A DNA stretch of 64,000 bases. Source: Przewalskia tangutica. Taxonomy: Eukaryota; Streptophyta; Magnoliopsida; Solanales; Solanaceae. Below are positions 35,239 to 46,805 of the stretch, in pieces. Location: NCBI GenBank assembly GCA_029844215.1, contig JAQGDG010000047.1, positions 992,001 to 1,056,000 on the forward strand. The letters are read 5' to 3'. The notes below the pieces were generated by a model. That model saw only the letters and a program-made list of their open reading frames with translations. It was not told the origin of the DNA and did no database searches. Position 1 is the stretch's first letter, and every line of letters begins with the position of its first letter. A program made the position numbers and the translations under genes.

Positions 35239-37661
35239 TGTCACGACCGTTAGGGCCGTGATCGTGCCTTACCGGCGCACCCAAGTAGTCATACATCAGA
35301 TTAATCAGCGGAATATAAAACAAGACATGAAACAATTGTAAATGAGACACGCTTTATCGAGAAAAGTCGCCTTTCGGCATATATATATAAACCAAAATCG
35401 CGATTACATCCCAACGCATAATAGACTACGCACCTCTGGAAGTAAACAACTATGGCGGGACGTGGTTCGCCATACCAATGTACATATATCTACAACATCG
35501 TGAGAATCATACCAAAAGTCGAGCCTCGGAGAAGATGGAGCTCACGACACTAAAGCAAAAGATCCTAAGGATGCGGATCTAGCACACTTTCCCTTACTGC
35601 GGCATGAACGCACCCAGGAGGTCGACAACAGTACCAAGTATGCGAATCAGAAGTACTAAAGTAAAATCAAAGTATTTAAAACCATTTGCAAATACAACCA
35701 GTCAGCACATAGTGCCACAACATAAACAAGAGCAAAATAGATATAATGTAACTGGTCTTTTCTAGGCCGCTAATGATCGAAGCAAGGCCAATCGCCCATA
35801 GTATCATTATGCGTGCCTAATCTCGACTTCCGCAGCGCATAGGTCACACACGCCGCATGAGGTATTCTCGCACGGGGTAGCTAACCCGGTACCGCCTCGA
35901 CTCCGCACTCGCATAGTCACATAGACCACATAGTCACGCGGGCCGCATGAGGCATCCTCGACGGATAATACACCGAATGATCAATCACGGAACTCCCAGC
36001 CTCTGCATAGTCACACAGACCGCATAGCCGTATAGACGCATCAAGCGGTAAGCCCTCGGATAACAAGTCAAGGGTATGTGATATAATACAAGATCTGCGG
36101 TCTTAACGCTTAACAATGTAAGCACAATAAGAATAACCCCGCACAAGACATTAACACGCATCACAAGACATCATAACATGTTTACTTATCAAATCATCTT
36201 ACTACACTTGCGTAAATCAATACAAGATTTTCATAAATGTATAAGTAAAAAGCCTTTTATCCTTCTTAAGTCGTTATACCTAACTTTCCATAAAGCTAGT
36301 ATAACTCTTAAAAATCAAGTATTACTCTTCTTTCAAAAATGATTCATAATTCTTTTGAAATACTTCAAGGTTCTTATTAATTAGACTCAAGTCGACAGAC
36401 ATTAGAGTAAAACCATGTTCAGTTAACACACGCACGCACCGCATATATATATATTAAAATATCATGCTCAAAAGGATAGGAAGAATCACATACCTTCTCG
36501 GCGAAATCCACCTGCCAAGTCGAATATGTCGCGCGCAGAGTATCAACCTATAATAGTCAAATACGTCTATCAACGTCTAGACTACTCTGTAGGATAATCT
36601 AGCGCAGGGTTCTCTATTCTACGGAAAATCGGGCGCACTTCCCTGCAGAACTATACAATTCTCAGAAATACAATCTATGTAGAAATCTGTTCAATCTTCT
36701 TTAATTCTTCTGATGTGATTTCAGTTCAATCCTCTTCTTTAATATCCTTCTATGTATTTTATACTTATTTCTATACTTCTACAGTATGTATTCTCCAATT
36801 ACAATAGAAGGATAAGATTATTATTTACCTCGATAAGCCCAAAATTATCCAAGATATAAGTCGATCCTGAGCAAGGTTTAGCTCCTAATCTGAACGCTCC
36901 AATCCGCTCTAAGAAACCCTTAGAAGTTTCTACACCACTTCTACTTTCTACTTCAACCAACTATGAAGTTTCTCTTTAGGGTTTCGTTTAGTGACTAAAG
37001 GAATATAAGGTAGTATTTCCGGACTCTACGTATAGAGGTAACTTTGGAAATACTATAAGGGATTGGCTAAGGTATTTTTGGGGATAGTAACAATACTTGG
37101 AGAGTATTTTCTACCAAGGGGGGATGGCTTTTGCCGAGACTACAAGGAAAGGGGAGAGGTGTTTCACTTAGCTCTCAGAGGAGAAGTGAGGCTTGGACGA
37201 GAAGCTCAAGGGAAGGGAGATTTCAAGACTTGGAAAGTATTTTGTGGATGAAGAAGTCTTCAACTTAAGGGGGGTATTTATAGGGCTTTCAAGGGCTAAG
37301 ATGAAGGCAAGTGGAGGGCAAGTGGAGGGTGGGGATTTGCACAAGTGCACCTATCCCTACTCCACAAATCACTCACAAACATCGACCTTGGTTTAGGCCC
37401 CAAAATCGTGCCACCGTGCCCTCTTTGCAGTCCACTTGAGGTGACAAGTGTCACCCTCTCGTTGGTCCAAAATATTCCATCTCTCGGAAAAATCCGCAAA
37501 ATTATAAATGACATAGCCGTAATTTTCCTACGCAAGTTTTGGAAAACATTTCGCGGAAAACAATTCGCTTTGGGTTGTGCATAAATTTTCGCCCTATGCC
37601 TACTTTAAGGCTTAAACTTTTGACGTGCATACTTACGTACATACCGAAATACGGTATAACA
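35239..37661 (-). repeat. E5 5' LTR (uninterrupted)
   Basis: A 2423 bp complete reference copy for the E5 LTR. Landmarks: LTR 3' end at 35239; CG-rich repetitive zone 35850-36060; variant of the conserved module (cgttatacctaactttcc then ataaagctagtataac) at 36270-36310; intact E6 target site near 36916; TATA box 37275; LTR 5' end acggtataaca at 37661. Confidence 0.9.
37275..37282 (-). promoter_or_regulatory. E5 5' LTR TATA box
   Basis: TATAAATA on the minus strand; downstream TGAAGA-AG-TCTTCA palindrome near 37248-37263. Confidence 0.62.
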
Positions 37662-37666
37662 CATGT

Positions 37667-38100
37667 CCAGGATGCAATAAAGATATCGTAATCAACCTCG
37701 CGCGTAGCCACATGCCGAAATTCTTCATCTGCGCATGTCCATGTAATAACAATAATAATATATCGGGTAATCAACCCTGCGCGTAGCCACGCCCGAATTC
37801 TTCATCGGTGCGAATATGTCCACGTAATAACAATAACAATATCGGGTAATCAACCTGCGCGTGCCACATGCCCCCGGAATTCTTCATCGGTGCAGACATG
37901 TCCATGTAACAACAATAACAATATACCGGGTGATTAACCCGCCGCATGGCCGCATGCCCCCGGAATTCTTCATCGGTGCAGACATGTCCATGTAACAACA
38001 ATAACAATATACCGGGTGATTAACCCGCCGCATGGCCGCATGCCCCCAGAATTCTTCATCGGTGCAGACATGTCCATGTAACAACAATAACAATATACCG
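37667..38100 (-). repeat. 86-bp minisatellite in E4 3' LTR
   Basis: Tandem units with gacatgtcc at 37895, 37981 and 38067 are exactly 86 bp apart and nearly identical. Two or three older, diverged units lie to the left (37667-37890). Each unit holds catcggtgcagacatgtcc, then a (aacaat)n stretch, then a ccgcatggccgcatgcccc stretch. The unit is not a multiple of three, so reading frames across it repeat the same peptide in shifting frames. Confidence 0.85.
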
Positions 38101-39754
38101 GCCCTCCATCGAGAGACGCGGTAGCATAGGAATACAACTTTTACACAACAAGGCTATCACAAGCAAATTACCATACTTCAATTCTCTTACAAATATCCAT
38201 TCTTTCACAAGAAGTCACCTGATACCAACACTCGTAGTATCCAAAACAGAGTAACTATTATTTTAAGTAAACCAAAATAATTTCCCTTTTTAAAGACAAG
38301 TAACAACCTTCTTTTCCAAAAGTTCAAGTTTGCCTAATTTCAAATACTCAAGTTTCTTATTTTCGAAAGGTTTCGTAGTTCATAGTCTTAATCACTCAAT
38401 AACATAATTCTCTTTTAAAACAATTTGAGTAACATATGCCTTATGTGTGAGTAGGTTATTCTTGTTTATAACAATCTTATTAAAGCAGCCATGATCTAGA
38501 AAATGTAATACAATTTTGTCTTATCTTAGCTTCTATGCAGATGGAGGTTTCTACTTGTTTTTAATAATAATTAATTAGTCAATACATTTTCCTTTATTAA
38601 CGCTGCAGTGGTTTGTTCGATACTTGTTCTCATTTCCGAAATCAATATAACATTATTCCTTTTAAAACCCAATTACCCATTTCTCATTAAAGCGGTTTCA
38701 CAACTTTTTAACACGACCCAAGTCCTTATTATTTCACATCAAGTCTTTTATCTTTTAAAAACCACAAACCATTTCCTTGCCCACATAAAGTTGTTATAAC
38801 AAACTTCCCATAAAGCCGTTATAACACTTTATGTTTTAAACCAACCAAATTCATTTAACACATGTACGTCTACCGTACTACATAGTTCACAACATATCAT
38901 GCTAGAAAAGATAGGAAGAGGTTCACATACCTCGCGACGATTATCGACAATTAGCAAAATGCTCCAAGTACTACAACATTGCTAGCCTTTTCCACCCTTC
39001 AAGTAGAATATGCTACTCGTAGTACTTCCACCTATAATGGCCATAAAACGCCTATTAACTTCTAGTTCTCTTCGTAGAATATTTCTACGGAAAATTCTAG
39101 CACCCTCCCCGCTATCACATAAATCTCCTCCCCTATCAAGGCCCGCTACCAGGCCAACACCTCCCAGGGGATTACACGTCTAACCGGACGTGTTCAATTC
39201 TACTTCATAGGAACACTACAAGTCTACTGTAAATACAGTCCTATGTAATTACAGTTCAATTCTCTTCTTTAATATCCATTCTATATATAGTATACTCAAC
39301 TATACATTACAACAACATGTAATTTCCAATTACAATAGGGGAATAAAGATCATTACCTCGATAAGCCCAAAATTATCCAAGATTATATGTCGATCCTGAG
39401 CAACGTTTAGCTCCTAATCTGTACGCTCCAAACCGCTCCAAGCAACCCTTAGAAGTTTCTAATAACTTCCCTTAAACACTTCAACTCCAAAAAGTGAAGT
39501 ACACCTAGGCTAAACTTGTGGCAACTCTCGGCCAAGGGGGTGTATTTAGGCTAAGGGTGTGAAATCTTTTCTAACTTTTGGTTAATAATCTTCCTAATAC
39601 ACTAAGGAAGAACACTTAAGAGTCTAAGAATTTTTGGACAAAGTTTGGTTAAGGGAGAGGGGTGTTGGACGAGAACAACAAGGAGAGGGGAGGGAGTATT
39701 TCAAGTCTTGAAACTCTCAAGTGTGGGATGAAGAAGTCTTGCTATCAAGGGGGG

Positions 39755-39762
39755 TATTTATA
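39755..39762 (-). promoter_or_regulatory. E4 3' LTR TATA box
   Basis: TATAAATA on the minus strand (ggggtatttataggac on plus). The start-site palindrome is weaker here (aagaagtctt only). Confidence 0.6.
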
Positions 39763-40410
39763 GGACACTCAAGGGCCAAGATTAAAACATGTGTAAGGTG
39801 TAGATTTGGTTGCTTGTGCAAGTTAAGTCTTCCACCAAGTGTCCACCACAACTTTGGGACATATGTCCACCACAACATTGGGACATATGTCCCCCACAAC
39901 AATGAGCCATGTGGCTAGCCACTTGCTCCTTCAAAAACGGTCCAAGCCTCCCCCACTTGCCCACAAAAAACGTTTTTACCTACTCCCACTATCCCAAAAA
40001 TTATCTTCCAAGACTTTGACTAATTGACTTGTCCACTAGCCCACAATTTCTCCCAAACATGCCACCTAAGGGTGACACATGTCGCCCTCCTATTGGTCCA
40101 AAATATTTCATCTCTCGGAAAAATCCGTAATTCCAAAAAAACCGAAAACAAAGTGGGTCCCTCAAACCGTAAATTCCTCCCGTGGGCCCTACGTGACCAA
40201 TTCCGGAAATATAATTCCATAATTCTCAATTATTCCAAAAATTCCGAACATCAAATCTGGGAATCCAATTCCCATTAACGAACCTTTCCTCACAAAACCC
40301 GGAAACTTTTCCGTCGAAAAAAAACCACACCTTTCTTACTTTCCAATATTACTGTCGTATTCTCGTACGTATGTCCTCACATACATACCCTAGAACTACG
40401 GGGTGTAACA

Positions 40411-40445
40411 TTCTTCCCCCCTTAGAAACATTCGTCCTGAATGTT
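40411..40445 (-). other. E4 polypurine tract and hairpin
   Basis: Reverse complement: AACATTCAGGACGAATGTT, then tctaaggggggaagaa against TGTTACACC. The strongest purine run among the elements here. Confidence 0.75.
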
Positions 40446-41375
40446 CCTTCTAAGTCTCCAAACATACTCGTGCCAGTATAATCTTCACTACTATACTTAT
40501 GAAACCAACTATGCCACACGTGGCCATAATATAACATACGCGCAAAACTCAAATCCAGGCCAACGAGGAATCACTTCTAACATCACAAAAAAGCTTCCAC
40601 CCATGGTCTAAAGAATACTCCCTTCGCATCTTCACTTCACAAAAGAAATGATCACTTCCGTTCTCATAACACATGTTCACTTCTTTCCTTACTCGTCGTA
40701 CTCTTCTCGAACACTCGAACTCTTTCTAGTACACGTACCATACTTTAGTCATCACTTCGCTTCCAAAATCTTTGAGTCACTACCTCCAAACTTGGTCATC
40801 TTACTAGCCTCGAATTTCTTCAAGGCCATTCCCGGCCTTCACGATCCGATTCTGGTCGAACACGTCCACGAACTCATACAGTGGTTACCTAAACTTGGGC
40901 CTTGCACCCTCGTGATCCTACCACCTGGTGGGACCACCTCGAACTGACCCCACCTTATTCCGGGCTACGGGTTGACCCGCGAATGGTCCTCAACCCGACC
41001 CATAATCGCACCAGACCCTTGTTCCCCGATCTGGAACAATATTATCTATTCAAGTCTTGAAAGCTACCACTTCCATCTTACGCAACCCAAGGAATCATCC
41101 CACAATATATTCCACACATACCACGTACTTCAACAAAGACCAACCGTAAAATCTTTTACTTAAGACGGCCTTACATCTAAGGTCTCAACTTGTTATAATA
41201 TTCTAAGGCTTATAATTTCCCTATCCCTAAGCTTACCTTTTCAACTAACCATGTTCTCTAGATCACAATTTTACACAATGCTATCCAAACATAACACTCA
41301 ACATAAAATCATCATATCACGCATACAAATCTCTAGAGGGTTAAGGATATACCTGTAACTACCGCTTTACTCTAA
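40446..41375 (-). other. E4 non-coding internal block
   Basis: About 0.93 kb between the gag relic and the PPT, without any pol motif. 40840-41030 aligns with E7 internal regions (13918-14080, 18600-18770) and with E8 52490-52700, including the plus-strand words cgtccacgaactc, aaacttgggcct and gggttgacccgc. The block is conserved although it codes for nothing I can recognise. It replaces the whole pol region of an autonomous element. Confidence 0.72.
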
Positions 41376-41379
41376 TCAC

Positions 41380-42567
41380 TCACCACTGCGGTAGGCGTAG
41401 TGAAGGTGATGAACCACCATCGATCCTGAAGGTGAGTCGTAATGTAACATCCGTATACCCCGGTCGGACGATTCCTCGCAAAATGGCCTGCTTGCCGCAA
41501 AATAACAAGCTCCTTGGTACCACGACACTCCCAAAATGCGGTCTACCATCGACCACCGAGGTAGGGGTGGCCGATCCGCCAACACCCCTACTCTCACGAA
41601 AACTCAACCTCGAGCTCGACCGCTCCTCAATACCTGGACGCCACGGGTTGTGGAGGACCACTGCATCGCGAAGGTGCATAACTCTTTCTTGGCGGTCCGC
41701 CTCGAAAGTCACCAAAGGACCCTGCTGCTCGCCTCTTCGCGATCTCGGCTATTCCGTCGACTTCGCTCTCACATCCAAGTGCATAAGCCTACATGCGGCA
41801 ATGTCCATGTCCGGAAGAGCTACACCGAACAAGCCTCTCGCCAAGTAGTCATCGAGCCCGTGATGTAGCGGTGTACTCGTCCTCCATATCGCCTACTAAT
41901 GCGAGGACATATCGAGCGATGAGTCGAACTCCACGTTGTACTCCCGAATCGACGCCCTCGCCTCGGATCATAAATCATCGGCCGCGTGCCTCTCATCTGC
42001 GGAGGCAAGAAGTGAGTGAGAATGCCTCGAGAACTCGCCCCATACTACTGGAAGTGCATGCTCTCCCGTGATGGCTCGCGAATCAAACCCGATCATTGCA
42101 GATCACGCAGCCGATGCGAACCGGCGTCACGCCTCGGTCTCGGCCTTGATCACTCTCATGATCCCGGGAATCGCTTGATGAACTCCTGCGGATCATCCTC
42201 AGCCTCGACCCATAAAACTCGCGGTCGGCTCGTAAAGTCCTGCATCTCAAACTATCGACCTCGTGAACCGCGGGTACTATCGAGCTGCCGCCGTGCATTT
42301 ATCCTCATGCGGCCCACGATCCCGTCCAAAGAATCGGGCCATCTCTTTGTACTTAACTCCTCTGCTCCGGGTTGTGAGGCCGAGGCGCAGTATCGTGGTC
42401 GCAGTGAGCCTGCGCGGCTTTAAACTCTTTGGGGCGGCGTGCAAAACTCGCCGTCTCAAGCACTATCTCGTGTAATGTCCGGCTGCGCCGCTGCACTCCT
42501 CAGTATCCTACTAGCGCCTCCACGCTGCCTTGCCCTTCTGGGCCCGGGTTGCCTTGCGCGGAGGCAT
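41380..42567 (-). pseudogene. gag: E4 gag relic (gag-only element)
   Basis: ATG at 42567 in the conserved ATGCCTCCGCG context (MPPR). Gag capsid pieces follow: an LPPQMR-like stretch near 42010-41990 and the EDRVHRYITG-type stretch at about 41885-41855 (frame-shifted). The CCHC knuckle region near 41510-41470 reads CGKQ..LRG in one frame and QAGHFARNRP in another. The frame closes near 41380. No protease, RT or integrase follows. Gag of about 390 codons is normal for the lineage, so the element looks like a gag-keeping non-autonomous type (compare the described TR-GAG elements) rather than a random deletion. Confidence 0.76.
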
Positions 42568-42757
42568 AACTGGTAAAAACGAAATACGTCAGAGAGGTCC
42601 AACTTATAATACAACTCTAAGGCACGATCTCAGAGTGAGAAGAATAGAAACCAATCCTAAATGTCCTGCAGCCTCCTGATTATAGATGTGGTGCACAACA
42701 CACCGATAATCAAGACTCTACTAGACACGATCTGTAGGCACTTTCCGAGGACTAACT
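42568..42757 (-). other. E4 leader between PBS and gag
   Basis: Untranslated leader with acaccgataatcaagac and gagtgagaagaatagaaacc blocks, shared with E5, E6, E7 and E8. It may contain the packaging signal, but the sequence alone does not show that. Confidence 0.55.
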
Positions 42758-42769
42758 GCTCTGATACCA
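42758..42769 (-). other. E4 primer-binding site (intact)
   Basis: gctctgatacca, reverse complement TGGTATCAGAGC: a full 12-base match to the 3' end of plant initiator tRNA-Met. It is the only PBS in the window with no missing base. Confidence 0.85.
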
Positions 42770-43397
42770 CTTTTGTCACGACCCGACATCGGGCCCGTGA
42801 CTGGTGCCTTATCCCGGGCACCCTAGTGATACAACATCAGAGATAATCAGCGGAAATTAAAACTTAAACAGGAAACAAGATAAAAGAAAAACAGGCTAAC
42901 CAAAATGGTTGCCTTTTTGCATATATACGGAAATTTGAACAGTTACATCCTTTAAAACTCGCCACACTTGTAGGTTCTGCACTTAAGATTTTACAACAAT
43001 TATGACGGGACAGGGCCCCGCCATACCCCTGAATGTACAAGAACTTACAAACTCGTGGAAACATACCAAAAGATAAGCCTCCGGAGAAACGGACCTTCCC
43101 AATACGCTGAACGGTGATCCTAAGAGTGAGGATCAACAACTGATGTACCTTTACCTGCGGCATGAACGCAGCCCCCCGAAGGAGGTCGATCTGGCAAGTA
43201 CCAAGTATGTGAAACGAAAATCAGAACGAAATCATAATACTAAATAAAATAGGAGACATGTATGATAACCAAACTACGATTCACGACATAAAAGCGATCA
43301 TGTCAGCGAGGACTCACGCTCAAAGTCATCACTCAAATATAACCAAGGTCTCACGCCACAATATCAATCATGCGCATCGCGCCACATGCCCGGAATT

Positions 43398-43835
43398 CTC
43401 CATCGGTGTAGACATGTCCAGATGCAATAAAGATACCGTAATCAACCTCGCGTAGCCACATGCCCCTAATTCTTCATCGTGCAGACATGTCCATGTAACA
43501 ACAATAACAATATATAGGGTAATCAACCTGCCGCGTAGCCACATGCCCCTGAATTCTTCATCGGTGCGACATGTCCATGTAATAACAATAATAATATACC
43601 GTAATCAACCCGCGCGTAGCCACATGCCCCGGAATTCTTCATCTGCGAGCATTTCCATGTAACAACAATAACAATATATCGGTGATTAACCACATTGCGT
43701 ACGCATGCCCTAATTCTTCATCGTGCAGACATGTCCATGTAACAACAATAACAATATACCGGTGATTAACCGCCGCGTGCCGAAATTCTTCATCGGTGCA
43801 GACATGTCCATGTAACAAAATAACAATATACGGCC
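43398..43835 (-). repeat. Minisatellite in E4 5' LTR
   Basis: About six units of the same 70-86 bp repeat as at 37667-38100, but here the right-hand units are shorter and more eroded. The unit boundaries differ between the two LTRs of one element, so the array changed after insertion or was mis-assembled. Confidence 0.8.
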
Positions 43836-45485
43836 TGCGTGAAGACGCTGTAGCATATGAATACAACTTTTACACAACAAGCCTATCACAAGCAAGCACA
43901 AGCAAATTACCATACTTCAATTCTCTTTCAAATATTCATTCTTTCACACGAAGTAACCTGTTACCAACACTCATCTTATCCAAAATGAGTAACTATTATT
44001 TTAAGTAAACCAAAATAATTTCCTTTTAAAGACAAGTAACAACTTCTTTTCCAAAAGTTCAAGTTTGCCTAATTTCAAATACTCAAGTTTCTTATTTTCA
44101 AAGGTTTAGAGTTCATAGTCTTAATCACTCAATAACATAATTCTCTTTTAAAACAATTTGAGTAACATATGCCTTATGTGTGAGTAGGTTATTCTTGTTT
44201 ATAACAATCTTATTAAAGCAGCCATGATCTAGAAAATGTAATACAATTTTGTCTTATCTTAGCTTCTATGCAGATGGAGGTTTCTACTGGTTTTAATAAT
44301 AATTAATTAGTCAATACATTTTCCTTTATTAACGCTGCAGTGGTTTGTTCGATACTTTGTCTCATTTTCCGAAATCAATATAACATTATTCCTTTTAAAA
44401 CCCAATTACCCATTTCTCATTAAAGCGGTTTCACAACTTTTTAACACGACCCAAGTCCTTATTATTTCACATCAAGTCTTTTATCTTTTAAAAACCACAA
44501 ACCATTTCCTTGCCCACATAAAGTTGTTATAACAAACTTCCCATAAAGCCGTTATAACACTTTATGTTTTAAACCAACCAAATTCATTTAACACATGTAC
44601 GTCTACCGTACTACATAGTTCACAACATATCATGCTAGAAAAGATAGGAAGAGGTTCACATACCTCGCGACGATTATCGACAATTAGCAAAATGCTCCAA
44701 GTACTACAACCTTGCTAGCCTTTTCCACCCTTCAAGTAGAATACGCTACTCGTAGTACTTCCACCTATAATGGCCATAAAACGCCTATTAACTTCTAGTT
44801 CTCTTCGTAGAATATTTCTACAGAAAATTCGGCAGCACCTCCCCCCCCCCGCTATCACATAAATCTCCTCCCCTATCAAGGCCCGCTACCAGGCCAACAA
44901 CTCCCAGGGGATTACACGTCTAACCGGACGTGTTCAATTCTACTTCATAGGAACACTACAAGTCTACTGTAAATACAGTCCTATGTAATTACAGTTCAAT
45001 TCTCTTCTTTAATATCCATTCTATATATAGTATACTCAACTATACATTACTACAACATGTAATTTCCAATTACAATAGGGGGATAAAGATCATTACCTCG
45101 ATAAGCCCAAAATTATCCAAGATTATATGTCGATCCTGAGCAACGTTTAGCTCCTAATCTGTACGCTCCAAACCGCTCCAAGCAACCCTTAGAAGTTTCT
45201 AATAACTTCTCTTAAACACTTCAACTCCAAAAAGTGAAGTACACCTAGGCTAAACTTGTGGCAACTCTCGGCCAAGGGGGTGTATTTAGGCTAAGGGTGT
45301 GAAATCTTTTCTAACTTTTGGTTAATAATCTTTCTAATACACTAAGGAAGAACACTTAAGAGTCTAAGAATTTTGGACAAAGTTTGGTTAAGGAGAGGGT
45401 GTTGGACGAGAACAACAAGGAGAGGAGAGAGTATTTCAAGTCTTGAAACTCTCAAGTGTGGGATGAAGTCTTGCTATCAAGGGGG

Positions 45486-45493
45486 TATTTATA
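45486..45493 (-). promoter_or_regulatory. E4 5' LTR TATA box
   Basis: TATAAATA on the minus strand; would drive E4 genomic RNA. Confidence 0.62.
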
Positions 45494-46141
45494 GGACACT
45501 CAAGGGCCAAGATTAAAACATGTGTAAGGTGTAGATTTGGTTGCTTGTGCAAGTGAAGTCTTCCACCAAGTGTCCACCACAACTTTGGGACATATGTCCA
45601 CCACAACATTGGGACATATGTCCCCCACAACAATGAGCCATGTGGCTAGCCACTTGCTCCTTCAAAAACCGTCCAAGCCTCCCCCACTTGCCCACAAAAA
45701 ACGTTTTTACCTACTCCCACTATCCCAAAAATTATCTTCCAAGACTTTGACTAATTGACTTGTCCACTAGCCCACAATTTCGCCCAAACATGCTACCTAA
45801 GGGTGACACATGTCGCCCTCCTATTAGTCCAAAATATTTCATCTCTCGGAAAAATCCGTAATTCCAAAAAAACCGAAAACAAAGTGGGTCCCTCAAATCG
45901 TAAATTCCTCCCGTGGGCCCTACGTGACCAATTCCGGAAATATAATTCGATAATTCTCAATTATTCCAAAAATTCCGAACATCAAATCTGGGAATCCAAT
46001 TCTCATTAACGAACCTTTCCTCACAAAACCCGGAAACTTTTCCGTCGAAAAAAAATCACACCTTTCTTTCTTTCCAATATTACTGTCGTATTCTCGTACG
46101 TATGTCCTCACATACATACCCTGGAACTACGGGGTGTAACA

Positions 46142-46690
46142 AAACCAGCCGTGTTCTTCCGGTTAGGACCACTTGCTCGACTGAGGATTTTGCTAGCTTG
46201 TATAGCAGAGGGATCGAGATCGCATCGGTTCCTACGCTTATGACGTCGCAGATCACCGACAGATAACTTCTGGAGGTTTTTCAGAAGGGTTTTAGGACAC
46301 AGCGAGTCTCAGTGTTGCATTACACCCTCAGACCGACGGACATGCAGAGCGTACTATCCAGGCACTTGAGGATAGGTTGCGGGCCTGTGTTCTTGATTTC
46401 AGATATATCCGGGAGGGTTAATTGCCTCTTGTTGTGTTACGTACGATAACAGATACCCTTCCAAGATTCACATGGCCCCTGCATGAGGCCTTGTATGTAA
46501 GAAAGTGTAGATCGCCGGTTGGAGGGTTCGACATAGGCGAGGTTCGATTATTTGGTCCGCATGATTCGGCCGTGGATAAGGCGAAGCTTATCCGAAAGAT
46601 TATTAGTAAGCTTAGAGTCGTAAGAGTTATGCAGATTATCGACGTTGACACATGGGGGTTCAGGTTGACATTTTTGTATGAGCATTGTTA
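46142..46690 (+). pseudogene. pol: E1 pol relic, part B: integrase core to C-terminus, chromodomain missing
   Basis: Continues part A after the E4 insertion (46142-46146 is the duplicated aaacc). The sequence follows the integrase order: a decayed KSAHFLP-type block, the second-Asp region near 46245-46260, a TLRPTDMQS-like stretch near 46320-46345 (normally HPQTDGQSERT), then the block HEALYVRKCRSPVGGFDIGE at 46480-46540. The KSYADxRRRDLEF region near 46625-46665 is barely readable. The sequence then jumps to the pre-PPT block, so roughly 0.4 kb with the GPY region and chromodomain is deleted. Stops and frame breaks are frequent; this copy was dead before E4 arrived or soon after. Confidence 0.78.
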
Positions 46691-46768
46691 TGTGGCCACG
46701 TGTGGCATTATTGGTATGTAGGGGTTGTAAGGAAACGTTATGGCTATCTTTAAGTTTGACTCCCAGAA

Positions 46769-46805
46769 GAACATTCGGGGACGAATGTTTCTAAGGGGGG
46801 AAGAA
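46769..46805 (+). other. E1 polypurine tract and hairpin
   Basis: AACATTCG-GGGA-CGAATGTT, then tctaaggggggaagaa, directly before the LTR start TGTTACACCCCG. It is preceded by the conserved ggccacgtgtggcatt block at 46693. Confidence 0.78.

Larger units (their letters stand above)
6026..37661 (-). mobile_element. E5: chromovirus (Tekay/Del-like) LTR retrotransposon with gag-pol, inserted in E4 LTR
   Basis: The element reads leftward: 5' LTR 35239-37661, PBS near 35224-35234, gag from an ATG at 35039, then protease, RT, RNase H, integrase and chromodomain, PPT at 30772, and a 3' LTR split by E6 into 30004-30771 and 6026-7733. The target duplication catgt is at 6021-6025 and 37662-37666. The empty site is preserved in the other E4 LTR near 43398-43420. 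Without the nested insert the element is about 9.4 kb. All coding domains are recognisable but frames are broken by many small indels. Confidence 0.92.
37667..40410 (-). repeat. E4 3' LTR, main piece
   Basis: Resumes the E4 LTR after E5 and matches 43410-46141 nearly base for base from about 38110 on. It contains the 86-bp minisatellite, the duplicated conserved module (38783-38830) and a TATA box, and ends actacggggtgtaaca. Confidence 0.9.
5394..46141 (-). mobile_element. E4: non-autonomous chromovirus LTR retrotransposon (gag-only), carrying nested E5-E7
   Basis: The element reads leftward. Its 5' LTR is 42774-46141 and its PBS 42758-42769. A gag relic, a non-coding 3' region and the PPT (40411 on) follow. 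The 3' LTR is split into 37667-40410 and 5394-6025 by E5. LTR ends are TGTTACACCCC...GTGACA. The duplication aaacc is seen on both sides (5389-5393 and 46142-46146). Without the nested insert the element is about 9.1 kb: LTRs of roughly 3.37 kb and an internal region of about 2.36 kb. No protease, RT or integrase is present, so it would need proteins from a related autonomous element such as the E5/E6 group. Its two LTRs are close to identical outside the minisatellite, so insertion looks recent. Confidence 0.9.
42774..46141 (-). repeat. E4 5' LTR (uninterrupted)
   Basis: A 3368 bp reference copy of the E4 LTR. Landmarks: terminus at 42774, minisatellite 43398-43835, duplicated conserved module 44517-44560, a run of about ten C at 44839-44849, TATA box 45486, end actacggggtgtaaca at 46141, then TSD aaacc. 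Confidence 0.92.

Noticed and set aside
37771..38093. Minus-strand frames with repeated HGHVCTDEEF-like peptide, looking like a repeat protein
   Set aside because: They are translations of the 86-bp minisatellite in shifting frames; 86 is not a multiple of three, and the same peptide appears in two frames.
42758..42769. tRNA-like sequence
   Set aside because: Only 12 bases complementary to a tRNA 3' end are present; it is the primer-binding site, not a tRNA gene.
43398..43835. Regularly spaced repeats resembling a CRISPR array
   Set aside because: Units are joined head to tail without unique spacers, lie within a plant LTR and recur in the partner LTR.
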